From NCBI RefSeq assembly GCF_003352835.1, contig NZ_QLVD01000026.1, positions 62,001-126,000 of the forward strand: a stretch of DNA of 64,000 bases. Direction: 5' to 3'. The notes beneath the pieces were generated by a model, which saw only the letters and a program-made list of their open reading frames with translations, was not told where the DNA came from and did no database searches. This document shows, piece by piece, positions 37,066 to 45,967 of the stretch (position 1 is its first letter; each line of letters begins with the position of its first letter). Source of the DNA: Ornithinimicrobium murale (GTDB taxonomy: Bacteria; Actinomycetota; Actinomycetes; Actinomycetales; Dermatophilaceae). Both the position numbers and the translations under genes were made by a program.

Positions 37066-38806
37066 ATGACTCACCCAGAGACCGCCGCACCCACCACCAC
37101 GACCCCCGACGTTCCCGACGTCCGGGCTCTTGCCGACGAGGGCCTGGCCCTGGCTCTGCAGAGCAACCCGGTCGATGCCACGCTGCTGGGGCTGCCCGGC
37201 TACGACACCGCCCTCCCGGACCACACCGCAACCGCCGAGCAGGAGCGGCTGGGGGCCATGCGCGACCTGCTGGACCGGGTCGATGGTGCGATGGAGCAGG
37301 TCACCGACGGCCAGGAGCAGATCACCCTGGAGGTGCTCCGGACCGCCATCGCGGGCGCGGTGGACACGGTCGGGACCCATGCCGTGGAGTTCACCATCAC
37401 CGACTCCTTCTTCGCCCCGGCCTCGATGCTCTTCTTCTCCCTCCGGATGGTCCCGATCGGCTCGCCGGATCAGGCGCAGGCCTTCCTGACCCGTCTCGCG
37501 GGCATCCCGCAGGTGCTCCAGGCCATCGCCCAGCGGCACCGCGAGGGCATCGCTGCAGGTCGCACCCCGGTGCAGCCGCTGGTCGAGTCGGCGATCGGGC
37601 ACTGGGAGCGTCTGCTGACCGCCGGCCCGGGCCATCCGCTACGCACGCCGACGCAGGTCGAGGGCACCGGCGTCGACGCCGACGGGTTCGCCGCCGCGGT
37701 GGACACCCTGATCGCCGAGGTCGTGGACCCCGCCGTCCGCGCCTACCGCCAGGTGCTGGCCGAGGAGGTCCTGCCGCACGCCCGCGGGGAGGACCAGCCC
37801 GGGCTCTGCTGGCTGCCCGGGGGCGCCGAGCACTACGCCGGCCTGGTCCGCGCACACACCACCACGACCCGCGCTCCCCAGGAGCTGCACGACACCGGCC
37901 TGGCCGTCCTGGCGGGGCTGCGCGAGCAGTTCGCCGAGATCGGCGCCCGGCAGTTCGGCACCACCGACCCGCAGCAGATCTTCACCCGGCTGCGGGACGA
38001 CCCGCGGCTGCGCTGGCGGGACGCGCAGGAGCAGCTGGACCACGTGCGCGCCACAATCCGGAGGGCCGAGGAGGTCGCCCCGCAGTGGTTCGGCCGGCTG
38101 CCGGGGCAGGAGTGCACGGTGCGCCCCGTCCCCGAGAGCGAGGCCCCGGGGGCGCCCGCCGCCTACTACACCCCGCCGGCCGTCGACGGGTCCCGACCCG
38201 GCATCTACTGGAGCAACGCCCACGAGGCCGAGAAGAACGGCCGCTACACGTGCGAGGCCGTCACCTTCCACGAGGCGGTCCCGGGACACCACTTCCAGAA
38301 TGTCCTCGCCCAGGAGATGACCGGCGTGCCGTTGCTGCGCCGGCTCAACCTGTTCACCGCCTACACCGAGGGGTGGGGGCTGTATGCCGAGCAGCTCGCC
38401 GGGGAGATGGGGCTCTACTCCGATGATGTGGCGGTGCTCGGTCAGCTCAGCGAGGACGCCACCCGGGCCGCCCGGCTGGTGGTCGACACCGGGCTGCACG
38501 CACTGGGGTGGAGCCGCCAGCAGGTGGTCGACTTCCTGCGCTCTCACACGGCGATGCCTGAGCAGGAGGTGCAGAGCGAGACCGACCGCTACATCGCCCA
38601 GCCCGGTCAGGCGCTGGCCTACATGACCGGGCGGCTGGAGATCGAGCGGATCCGTGCCCGGGCCGAGGACGAGCTCGGGGACGCCTTCGACATCCGGGCC
38701 TTCCACGACGTGGTGCTGGGCTCGGGCACCCTCCCCGCTGGACGTGCTGGACCGGCTCGTCCAGACGCACGTCGCGGCGGTGCGGTCGCAATCAGCTGCG
38801 AGCTAA
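37066..38806 (+). CDS. DUF885 family metallopeptidase-like protein with a frameshift near the C-terminus
   Basis: The gene starts at ATG 37066 and encodes a DUF885 protein of about 580 residues. The zinc-peptidase motif appears as TFHEAVPGHHFQN (HEAVPGHH) and the later Glu in AYTEGWGLYAEQLAGEMG. Near 38732-38736 a CCCC run breaks the frame. Read straight through, the protein ends in a low-complexity Pro/Arg tail to 38913, overlapping the convergent gene. Dropping one C restores the family-like end (LPLDVLDRLVQTHVAAVR) and a TAA at 38804-38806. Either a recent frameshift or a sequencing error is likely. The first about 555 residues are unaffected. Confidence 0.85.
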
Positions 38807-38830
38807 ACCACCCCCCGTGCCCGGGCAGGC

Positions 38831-39772
38831 CTACTGCACCGCGGCGAGCTCCTGCTCGATCGCCTGGCGGAAGACCTGCTCGGGCTGCGCGCCGACGATG
38901 GCGACGGTGTTGACCAGGAAGGTGGGCGTCGACCGGACCCCGAGCGACTCGCCCTCGGCGTTGTCGGCCTGCATGGCTTCCCGCAGCTCGGGTGAGTCCA
39001 GGTCCGCCTCGAACTTCTCCAGATCGGGGATGGCAATCTCCTCGGCCAGGCCGAGCAGCTTCTCCCGCGGCATGTCCGGGTGACCGCTGTCCGGCGCGGC
39101 GGCGTAGACGGCGTCGTGGAACTCCCAGTACATCCCCTGCTCACCGGCCGCCCGGGCCGCGAGCGCGGTGGCCTCGGAGTCCGCACCGAACAGCACGCGG
39201 TCCCGGAACTCGATGCGCAGCGTGCCGTCGTCGACCAGGTCCTGCAGCTGCGGCTGCACGTCACGCCCCCAGGAGGCGCAGAACGGGCAGCGGTAGTCGG
39301 CGTACTCGATGATCACGACCGGGGCGTCGACGTCGCCCATGGCCAGCGGGTCGTCCGCCTCGCGCCGCGGCAGGTCGAGCAGGAACTGCTTCTGCTCCTC
39401 GCTCATGGTGGGCTCGGCGGTGGTGTCCGTGCCGTCTGAACCCTCCGTCGCCGGTTCGGTCCGAGTCTCGGCCGCAGGTGCCTCGGCCACCTCATCGGTG
39501 GGCTCAGCCGGATCCGCCCCCTCGGTCTCCTCCGACCCGGTCGCGGCGCCGCCTTCCTGTGCCGTCCCGGGTCCGGCGTCGGCAGGCTCGTCGCCCTGGG
39601 TCATCGCGGTGTAGATCAAGAACCCGCCGACCAGGGCGACGACGATGGTCGCGACCGCCCACATGATGCTGGCGGTGTTGCTCCTGGTCTGGCCGGACGG
39701 CTGCGGGATGGGGGCGATGGGTGCGCTGGGTTGCTCGTTCCCCGGAGGCACCTGCCCCGACGGTGTGCTCAC
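38831..39772 (-). CDS. membrane-anchored DsbA-like thioredoxin-domain protein
   Basis: A 313-residue protein starting with GTG at 39772. A proline-rich cytoplasmic head is followed by one membrane segment (about residues 36-58, IMWAVATIVVALVGGFLIY), a long acidic linker of Glu, Ala, Pro and Thr (about 60-125), then a DsbA-like thioredoxin domain. The domain has VVIIEYADYRCPFCASW (active-site CPFC) and the cis-Pro loop GVRSTPTFLVN. It should act outside the membrane in thiol-disulfide exchange of secreted proteins. It converges on the DUF885 gene. Confidence 0.92.
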   Translation of the reverse strand: MSTPSGQVPPGNEQPSAPIAPIPQPSGQTRSNTASIMWAVATIVVALVGGFLIYTAMTQGDEPADAGPGTAQEGGAATGSEETEGADPAEPTDEVAEAPAAETRTEPATEGSDGTDTTAEPTMSEEQKQFLLDLPRREADDPLAMGDVDAPVVIIEYADYRCPFCASWGRDVQPQLQDLVDDGTLRIEFRDRVLFGADSEATALAARAAGEQGMYWEFHDAVYAAAPDSGHPDMPREKLLGLAEEIAIPDLEKFEADLDSPELREAMQADNAEGESLGVRSTPTFLVNTVAIVGAQPEQVFRQAIEQELAAVQ

Positions 39773-39811
39773 CCAGCCAGCCTAGCCATCGCCGGGCCAC
39801 CGGTCAGCGGC

Positions 39812-39842
39812 GCCCCGGCCCGGGACGGTCCCGGGCCGGGGC
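39812..39842 (-). terminator. GC-rich hairpin terminator downstream of the fasciclin gene
   Basis: A perfect 14-bp stem (GCCCCGGCCCGGGA at 39812-39825 with its complement at 39829-39842) and a 3-base loop lie 13 bases after the fasciclin stop codon and before the GTG of the thioredoxin-domain gene downstream. There is no U-tract, as is common for actinobacterial terminators. Confidence 0.75.
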
Positions 39843-39855
39843 GAGCGTCCGCGAC

Positions 39856-40578
39856 TCACATCTGCGGCATGAGGACCGCGTCGATGAGGTAGACGGTGGC
39901 ATTGTCGGTCTGCACGCCACCGCAGATCACGTTGGCGTCGTTGACCATCAGCTCATCGCCCTCACCGCTCACCTCGACGGTGCCACCCTGGACGGTCGTC
40001 AGCGACCCGACGACCTCCTCCGGTGACAGCTGACCCGGCACGACGTGATAGGTCAGCACCGTGGAGAGCAGGTCGGCGTCCTCGCCGAGGGTGGCCAGGG
40101 TCTCCTCGTCCACGGCGGCGAAGGCGTCGTCGACGGGAGCGAAGACGGTGAACTCATCACCGTTCAGGGTGTCCACCAGGTCGACGTCCGGGTTGAGCTC
40201 TCCGGACACGGCGGCGGTGAGCGTGGTCAGCAGCGGGTTGTTGCTCGCCGCCACGGCGACCGGGTCCTGGGCCATGCCCTCGACCGATCCGGCACCGTCG
40301 GGGACCTGCTCGGCGTAGTCCGCGCAGCCGGGACCGACCAGGCCGCCGGCCGGTGCAGCCATGTCCTCCGAGGTCATCATCGCGTCGTCCTCGCTGGCGC
40401 TCTCGTCCTCGGCCGGCATGTCCTGCTCGGCGGTCTCCTCCTCGTCCGGCATGTCCTCGGCGGGCGTGTCCTGGTTCATGCCGTCCTCGGAGGCCGGCTC
40501 CTCGCTGTCACCGCCACACGCCGACAGGGTCAGCGTGGCCGCCGCAGCCAGCGCGATCAGGGTCTTGTTAGTGCGCAT
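39856..40578 (-). CDS. fasciclin (FAS1) domain lipoprotein
   Basis: A 240-residue secreted protein. The lipoprotein signal ends LTLSAC (Cys about residue 21). A very acidic Asp/Glu/Met-rich linker (about 23-78) follows, and then one FAS1 domain with [32 protein letters not shown] and the closing [15 protein letters not shown]. It resembles mycobacterial MPT70/MPT83. It probably acts at the cell surface in adhesion or interaction. AAGGAAAGGA precedes the ATG. It lies 32 bp downstream of the molybdoenzyme gene in the same orientation, a pairing suggesting one operon. Confidence 0.93.
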   Translation of the reverse strand: MRTNKTLIALAAAATLTLSACGGDSEEPASEDGMNQDTPAEDMPDEEETAEQDMPAEDESASEDDAMMTSEDMAAPAGGLVGPGCADYAEQVPDGAGSVEGMAQDPVAVAASNNPLLTTLTAAVSGELNPDVDLVDTLNGDEFTVFAPVDDAFAAVDEETLATLGEDADLLSTVLTYHVVPGQLSPEEVVGSLTTVQGGTVEVSGEGDELMVNDANVICGGVQTDNATVYLIDAVLMPQM

Positions 40579-40610
40579 GGTGTGTTCCTTTCCTTAGGGG
40601 TTGGTCCGGC

Positions 40611-42242
40611 TCAGCTGACGGTGACCGTCACGCTGTGCCATCCGGTCGACCCGTCGGGCGCCACCGGCGCCCGCTGGGACGTTTGTGTCTCGCCGGTGCG
40701 GTCGCTCGCGCGGACCTCCAGTCGATGGGTGCCGGGCTCGGCCGGCCAGTCCCAGCGCCACGGGCGCCAGGTGACCTCCGAGTCCTCCTCGGCGAGCTCA
40801 GCCTGCTGCCAGTCCCCGCCGTCGACCCGGACCTCCACCGCGTCGATGCCGTGGGGCTGGGCCCAGGCCACGCCGGCGACCGTCTGCTGGCCGGCGCCCA
40901 GCTGCTCGAAGGAGCCGGGCACGTCGATCCGGGAGGACAGCTTGATGGGCGCCTGCTCGGCATACCCGCGGCTGGTCCAGTAGGCGGAGAAGTCCGCGAA
41001 GCGGGTGACCTCCAGGTCCACGAGCCACTTGGTCGCGGACACATAGCCGTAGAGACCGGGCGTCACCATGCGCACCGGGAACCCGTGCTCCAGCGGCAGC
41101 GGCTCCCCGTTCATGCCGATGGCGACCAGCGCCTCCCGGTCATCGGTCAGTGCCTCCAAGGGAGTGCCTGCGGTGAAGCCGTCAGCGCTCGTGGACCGCA
41201 CGGCGTCGGCACCCTCGCGGACCCCGGCCTCGGCCAACAGCTCGCGCATCGGCACACCGAGCCAGCTGGCGTTGTCCACCAGGTCTCCACCGACGGGGTT
41301 GGACACACAGGTCAGCGTGATCCGCCGCTCCACCAGGCGCCGGTCGAGCAGGTCCTGGAAGGTCAGCTCCAACGGGTTGTCGACCAGTCCGTGGATGCGC
41401 AGCCGATAGCCGTCGAGGGGAACATCAGGGACGGTCAGGGCGGTGTCCACCCGATAGAAGTCGGCGTTGGGGGTCAGGTGTGGAGTCAGTCCGGGGATGT
41501 CGAAGGAGACGCCGCCGGGGACGGCTCGCGCGGGGACAGCCGGGGCGGGCAGCCGGAGCGCGTCGCGGGAGGCGACCGCCGCCCCGCCACCCATCCGGGC
41601 AGCCGCTCCGCCGGCCGCCCCCACGGCCGCCAGCGCTCCTGCGGCCTGCAGGAAGCGCCGTCGGTCGACGTCGGAGGTGATCTCGCGACCGGCCAGGTCC
41701 TCGCCCACCAGCACCCGGGTGCGCGGAGTCCGGCGGCGCGGTGTCAGGGCATGGTCGCGGGCTCGGCCCCCGGGCTGCCGAGCTGGCGCATCGGCACCCA
41801 GGGCACGGAGCAGCCACCAGAGGCCACCGATCCCCACCACAGCCAGCACCGCTGCTGTTCCCGCCTGGGCGGCAGGTCCCGCGGTGGAGGTGCGGTCGGT
41901 GAGCATCGCGGCGGAGGCCAGCGCCACGAGCCCGGTCATCAGGGCCAGGGCCGGCCCCCGGCGCCGCACACCGCCCGCGCCGGCGGCACCGGTCAACAGT
42001 GCCACCGTGACCAGCACGCCCCCGACCAGCACGGTCTTGTCCGCGGCGCCGAAGGTCTCGATGGCCCACTCCTTGACCGGCTGGGGCGTCCAGTCGATGG
42101 CCCGGTTGCCGACGGCCGTCACCGGTGGAGTCACCCCGGTCAGCAGGGCTGCGACGCCGTGGGCCGCCAGAACCCCGGCGGTCGCGGCGACCAGCCCGGA
42201 GACCGCGCCGAGGGCGCGGAGGCTGGCGGTTGAGGTGCTCAC
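40611..42242 (-). CDS. membrane-bound sulfite-oxidase-family molybdopterin oxidoreductase
   Basis: A 543-residue protein with about four N-terminal membrane segments (residues about 8-36, 70-90, 98-115, 128-147), then RRRFLQAAGALAAVGAAGG, which resembles a Tat-type signal anchor. The sulfite oxidase molybdopterin domain carries ITLTCVSNPVGGDLVDNA, in which the Cys is the Mo ligand, plus HGFPVRMVTPGLYGY. A C-terminal Mo-co dimerisation domain follows (IDVPGSFEQLGAG to the end). It probably oxidises sulfite or a related compound outside the membrane. The start is a GTG at 42242. The electron acceptor is not evident. Confidence 0.92.
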   Translation of the reverse strand: MSTSTASLRALGAVSGLVAATAGVLAAHGVAALLTGVTPPVTAVGNRAIDWTPQPVKEWAIETFGAADKTVLVGGVLVTVALLTGAAGAGGVRRRGPALALMTGLVALASAAMLTDRTSTAGPAAQAGTAAVLAVVGIGGLWWLLRALGADAPARQPGGRARDHALTPRRRTPRTRVLVGEDLAGREITSDVDRRRFLQAAGALAAVGAAGGAAARMGGGAAVASRDALRLPAPAVPARAVPGGVSFDIPGLTPHLTPNADFYRVDTALTVPDVPLDGYRLRIHGLVDNPLELTFQDLLDRRLVERRITLTCVSNPVGGDLVDNASWLGVPMRELLAEAGVREGADAVRSTSADGFTAGTPLEALTDDREALVAIGMNGEPLPLEHGFPVRMVTPGLYGYVSATKWLVDLEVTRFADFSAYWTSRGYAEQAPIKLSSRIDVPGSFEQLGAGQQTVAGVAWAQPHGIDAVEVRVDGGDWQQAELAEEDSEVTWRPWRWDWPAEPGTHRLEVRASDRTGETQTSQRAPVAPDGSTGWHSVTVTVS

Positions 42243-42277
42243 ACCTGGTCTTCGGCGCGGCGGCCGCGCCGGATTGG

Positions 42278-42339
42278 TCCAGGTCCGGATCCTTGCGTCA
42301 GCGCCCGGCTCCAGGTCCGGATCCGGGCGTCAGCGCCCG
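42278..42339. repeat. two 30-bp direct repeats upstream of the molybdoenzyme gene
   Basis: The 30 bases at 42278-42307 recur at 42310-42339 with two mismatches (TT versus GG in the middle). Each begins TCCAGGTCCGGATCC and ends GCGTCAGCGCCCG. They lie in the 183-bp gap between the molybdoenzyme start and the M20 peptidase stop. The period of 32 bp equals that of the tandem repeats at 44.7 and 53.4 kb, but the sequence differs. Confidence 0.7.
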
Positions 42340-42425
42340 TGACCTGACGGGCCCTCAACGGCGGTAGGCCGAGTGCTCACCCCGCCTGCGCAGTCCCCTG
42401 GGGGAGATGGCGCCGCTCTAGCTGA

Positions 42426-43628
42426 TCAGTCAGGCGAACCCGCGGTCAGGAAGCGGCGGGCAGTCTCGGCATACACCGTGGTCGCCTCGATGATCTCGGA
42501 CACGGCGACGAACTCGTCGGCCTGGTGGGCGATCCACTTGCCACCTGGCCCGTAGACCACGGTCGGGATGCCGGCATCGCGGGTCAGGATCGTGCCGTCG
42601 GTGGCACCTGGGACCCCGCCGTAGACGGCCGGAGCACCGGTCACGGCCTCGTGGGCCTGGGCAAGCGCCACGATCATCGGGTGCGTGACCGGGGTGTCGA
42701 CGGCCGGTCGGTCGTCGACGACCTCCACGGTCGCGCTGACACCTGCCGGCTCACCGCAGGCACCGGCCAGCTCGGTGATCCGGCCGTTGAGCTCCACGTG
42801 GTCGACGCCGGGCGTGGTCCGGATGTCCAGGCAGACGATCGCGCGCGCCGGGATGACGTTGATCTGGTCGGTGTCGCCACCGGTGATGACCGTCGGCGTC
42901 ACGTAGTTGGGACCCAGGTGCTCGTGCACCCCGTGCACGTGCAGCAGCTCGGCCTGCACCTCACTGACGCGCCGGACGAACTCGGCCGCAACGGGCAGCG
43001 GGTTGCGGGCGTGCTGCGGCATCGCACCGTGGGCCATCGCCCCTTCGAAGTGCACCATCAACCGGACCGCGCCCTTGGAGACGGCGCAGATCTCACCGGC
43101 CTCCGGCTCGCAGCAGATCGCCCCGTCGATCTCGGCGGCCAGGGGCGTGCGGGCAAAGGCCTTGGCCCCGAGCATGAGGCCCTCCTCGTCGACCAGCGCA
43201 CCGAGCACCAGCCGGCCGGGGAAGGGACCCGCCTCGACCAGCGCCTTGGCGGCATAGATCATCGCCGCGACGCCGGCCTTCATGTCTGCGCTTCCGCGGC
43301 CGCGCAGCTGACCGTCCACGATGTCCCCGGCATACGGGTCGAAGCTCCAGGCGGCACGGTCACCCTCGGTGACCACGTCGGTGTGCCCCTCGAACATGAG
43401 CGTCGGCCCCGGTCCGCCGCCGCCTTCGATGACGGCCACGACGTTGGGCCGGCCGGGCTCCACCTCGCTCACCTGCGGGTCCCACCCGAATTCCCGCATC
43501 CGCTCCTCGACCAGCCGGGCGGCCGGCAGCTCGGCGGTGCCGGCGGACGGGTCGTTGACCGACCTGATCCGCACCAGCTCCTGGGTGAACGCCACGACGG
43601 CGTCCTCATCGATCCGCATGTCAGTCAC
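42426..43628 (-). CDS. M20 family metallopeptidase (ArgE/DapE-like)
   Basis: A 400-residue di-zinc amidohydrolase. Metal ligands are visible in order: the His of MFEGHTDVV, the Asp of GRGSADMKAG, the catalytic Glu pair in ALVDEEGLM, the carboxylate in CEPEAG, and a late His in WIAHQADEF. The lid domain (MVHFEGAMAHGAMPQHARNP) is intact. GTG at 43628, 6 bases after GGGAG, is the best start. It lies at the end of the peptide-ABC-transporter cluster and probably hydrolyses an N-acyl amino acid or imported dipeptide. Confidence 0.9.
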   Translation of the reverse strand: MTDMRIDEDAVVAFTQELVRIRSVNDPSAGTAELPAARLVEERMREFGWDPQVSEVEPGRPNVVAVIEGGGGPGPTLMFEGHTDVVTEGDRAAWSFDPYAGDIVDGQLRGRGSADMKAGVAAMIYAAKALVEAGPFPGRLVLGALVDEEGLMLGAKAFARTPLAAEIDGAICCEPEAGEICAVSKGAVRLMVHFEGAMAHGAMPQHARNPLPVAAEFVRRVSEVQAELLHVHGVHEHLGPNYVTPTVITGGDTDQINVIPARAIVCLDIRTTPGVDHVELNGRITELAGACGEPAGVSATVEVVDDRPAVDTPVTHPMIVALAQAHEAVTGAPAVYGGVPGATDGTILTRDAGIPTVVYGPGGKWIAHQADEFVAVSEIIEATTVYAETARRFLTAGSPD

Positions 43629-43681
43629 AACCCGCTCCCTCGTCCACAGTGGCCACCACGTCACGGCACTGAACCGACATC

Positions 43682-44674
43682 TCAGCCAATGGTGCCGCCC
43701 TCGTCCTCGTGCCGATCGTGCCGTATGTCCTCGGCGGGCACACCGCCACCCCCTGCCGCTCCGGCATCGGCCCGCGCACCCTCCTCGGCGAGAGCGGCCA
43801 CGTCGGCCTCATCCTGGGCGCCCGACCCGGCCAGCGCGGCCCGCGTGCGCGCCGCCAGCTGCGCTGCGGAGGCCCCGGCCAGCGCCTCGGACAGGCGCGG
43901 CACGGAGGCCAGGAGCTGCTGGGTGTAGGCGTGCTGCGGGTCCTCATAGAGCTGCTCGGTCGTGCCCACCTCGACGATCTCGCCGGCGCGCATCACCGCG
44001 ACCCGGTCACACACGTGCCGCACCACCGACAGGTCGTGCGAGACGAACACCAGGGTGAGGTCGAATCCGTCGACCACCTCATCGATCAGGTTGAGCACCT
44101 GCGCCCGCACCGAGACGTCCAGCGCGCTGACCGGCTCGTCCGCGACCAGGATGTGCGGGTCGGGAGCCAGGGCACGGGCCACCGAGATCCGTTGCCGCTG
44201 CCCGCCGCTGAACTGGTGGGGGAAGCGTCGCGCCGCGTCGGTGGACATCCCGACCCGCTCGAGCAGTTCGTTGATCTTGTCCCCGCGTGGGATGCCCTGC
44301 GCAGCAAGGGGTTCGGCGATGATCTCCCGGATCCTCATGCGGGGGTCCAGGGAGCCCATCGGGTCCTGGAAGACCAGCTGCAGCCGGCGCCGCAGCCACC
44401 GGAGCTTGCGCACCGAGCGGTCATGGATGGGTTGGCCCTCGATGTGAATCTCACCGGAGGTCGGACGGTCCAGCCCGCTGATCATCTTCAGCAGCGTGCT
44501 CTTGCCGGAGCCGGACTCCCCGACCAGCCCGAACCGCTCACCAGGCTGGATGTCGAGGCTCACGTCCCGCACCGCGTGCACCACCGCAGGGGTGCCGGTG
44601 AGGGAGGTGCGGGGCCGCCGGAACTCCCGGTTGACACCCCGCAGGCTGATCGCCGGGGTCTGCGTCTCACTCAT
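43682..44674 (-). CDS. peptide ABC transporter ATP-binding protein (OppF/DppF-like)
   Basis: A 330-residue ABC ATPase. Walker A is GESGSGKST, the Q-loop is in VFQDPMGSLDPR, the signature is FSGGQRQR, Walker B is HILVADEP, and the switch His is in FVSHDLSVVRH. It carries an Ala/Gly/Glu-rich C-terminal tail after about residue 270 that is not typical and may be disordered. The start at ATG 44674 follows the 32-bp repeat array, which separates it from the upstream oppD-like gene by about 180 bp; all other genes of the operon are close-packed. It powers uptake of peptides or similar solutes. Confidence 0.93.
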   Translation of the reverse strand: MSETQTPAISLRGVNREFRRPRTSLTGTPAVVHAVRDVSLDIQPGERFGLVGESGSGKSTLLKMISGLDRPTSGEIHIEGQPIHDRSVRKLRWLRRRLQLVFQDPMGSLDPRMRIREIIAEPLAAQGIPRGDKINELLERVGMSTDAARRFPHQFSGGQRQRISVARALAPDPHILVADEPVSALDVSVRAQVLNLIDEVVDGFDLTLVFVSHDLSVVRHVCDRVAVMRAGEIVEVGTTEQLYEDPQHAYTQQLLASVPRLSEALAGASAAQLAARTRAALAGSGAQDEADVAALAEEGARADAGAAGGGGVPAEDIRHDRHEDEGGTIG

Positions 44675-44699
44675 CCGCGCCACCACCCTTCCCCCCTCG

Positions 44700-44853
44700 A
44701 CCGAGCGCGTCGTGGCGCGACAATCCACCCGACCGAGCGCGTCGTGGCGCGACAATCCACCCGACCGAGCGCACCGTGAGGGCGACAATCCACCCCACCG
44801 AGCGCACCGTGAGGGCGACATTCCACCCCACCGAGCGCACCGGCCTGTGCCTG
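44700..44853. repeat. tandem 32/33-bp repeat array between oppD-like and oppF-like genes
   Basis: Five units begin ACCGAGCGC at 44700, 44732, 44765, 44797 and 44830, giving steps of 32, 33, 32 and 33 bp. Units 3 and 4 continue ACCGTGAGGGCGACA and units 1 and 2 GTCGTGGCGCGACA, all ending near CCACCC; the fifth is partial. The array has no unique spacers. The core ACCGAGCGCACCGTGA is shared with the array at 53432. Confidence 0.88.
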
Positions 44854-44857
44854 GATA

Positions 44858-45967
44858 TCACTCATCACGGTCACTTCCCACCGGGTGGAAGCAGGCGTAA
44901 CCCGAGGCATGCTCACCAGCCGGGTGCTCTCCGCGAGGCGTCCACGGCGGGAGCTGCTCGCAGGCCTTCGTCGCGAACGCGCAGCGGTTGCGGAACACGC
45001 ATCCATCGGGGAACTTCCCGGCCGGGGGCACGTTGCCCGGGATGGTGTCCAGGGGGCTGCGTCCCGGGTCGGTGCGCGAGCGCTCCAGGTCGGAGGCCGC
45101 GACCAACCCCTGGGTGTAGCGGTGCTGCGGGTTGCCCAGCACGTCAGCCACGGGGCCGGCCTCGACGATCCGGCCGCCATACATCACCAGCACCCGTTCG
45201 CACACGGTCGCCACCACGGCCAGGTCGTGGGTGATGAACAGCATGGCGGCGTCCCGTTCCTGGACGCCGCTCACGATCAGGTCGAGCACCAGCGCCTGCA
45301 CCGTGACGTCGAGGGCGGTTGTCGGCTCATCGCAGACGAGCAGCAGCGGGTCGTTGGCCAGCGCGATGGCGGCGACGACGCGCTGCCGCTGCCCACCGGA
45401 GAGTTGGTGCGGGTAGGACCGGGCGACGGCGGCCGGGTCGGGCAGCCCGACGCGGTCCAGCAGCTGGACGGCCTTGCGTTGCGCCGACCGCCGGTCGGCC
45501 TGACTGTGCTGGGTCATCACCTCGGCGACCTGGCGCCCGACCTTCATCGTCGGGTTCAGTGCCGTCATCGGCTCCTGGAAGATCATCGCCATATCGCGAC
45601 CGCGGATGCGGCTCATGCGGGACTCCGAGGCACCGAGGAGGCTGGCGTCCCGACCCGCCAGGCGCACCTCTCCGTGGGCGGCCAGACCTTCGGTCAACAG
45701 CCCCATGACCGCGAGGGCCGTCAACGACTTGCCTGAGCCGGACTCCCCGATCAGCCCGACCCGCTCGCCGCGCTGGATCGAGAAGGTCACGTCGTGCAGG
45801 AGCTGGGTGGTGCCCGCGCCGACATCGAGGCCCTCGACCGTCAGCACGGTCTCGGGGTCCTCGCCACGCGGCGCGTCCGGTGGGGCCGATTCTCGCGAGC
45901 CGGCGCGCTCCGTGGGGTTGTTTCCCGCCTGACCGCGCGCCCGGTCGGAGGGGGTGGTGGTGGTCAT
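44858..45967 (-). CDS. peptide ABC transporter ATP-binding protein (OppD/DppD-like) with repeat-derived N-terminus
   Basis: A 369-residue ABC ATPase: Walker A GESGSGKSL, Q-loop IFQEPMTALNP, signature LSGGQRQR, Walker B LLLVCDEP, His in FITHDLAVV. A C-terminal oligopeptide/HPY-type segment (CVFRNRCAFATKACEQ, four Cys) follows, as in OppD proteins that bind an Fe-S cluster or stabilise this loop. The ATG at 45967 overlaps the permease stop (ATGA). About 40 residues after the start (GNNPTERAGSRESAPPD region) precede the normal ABC fold and are encoded by degenerate 32-bp repeats, so this extension looks inserted. Confidence 0.93.
   Translation of the reverse strand: MTTTTPSDRARGQAGNNPTERAGSRESAPPDAPRGEDPETVLTVEGLDVGAGTTQLLHDVTFSIQRGERVGLIGESGSGKSLTALAVMGLLTEGLAAHGEVRLAGRDASLLGASESRMSRIRGRDMAMIFQEPMTALNPTMKVGRQVAEVMTQHSQADRRSAQRKAVQLLDRVGLPDPAAVARSYPHQLSGGQRQRVVAAIALANDPLLLVCDEPTTALDVTVQALVLDLIVSGVQERDAAMLFITHDLAVVATVCERVLVMYGGRIVEAGPVADVLGNPQHRYTQGLVAASDLERSRTDPGRSPLDTIPGNVPPAGKFPDGCVFRNRCAFATKACEQLPPWTPRGEHPAGEHASGYACFHPVGSDRDE
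45873..45955 (-). repeat. degenerate 32-bp repeats inside the oppD-like coding sequence
   Basis: On the plus strand, variants of the reverse-complemented core occur at 45873 (GCGTCCGGT), 45905 (GCGCTCCGT) and 45937 (GCGCCCGGT), exactly 32 bp apart. They follow the GCGCTCGGT pattern of the intergenic arrays. They code for the N-terminal extension of the OppD-like protein. The match is imperfect, so the call rests on the periodicity plus the core. Confidence 0.6.

Noticed and set aside
44667-44900. Short ORFs translated from the repeat array
   Set aside because: They are repetitive translations of the 32-bp units in several frames with no ribosome sites or family similarity.
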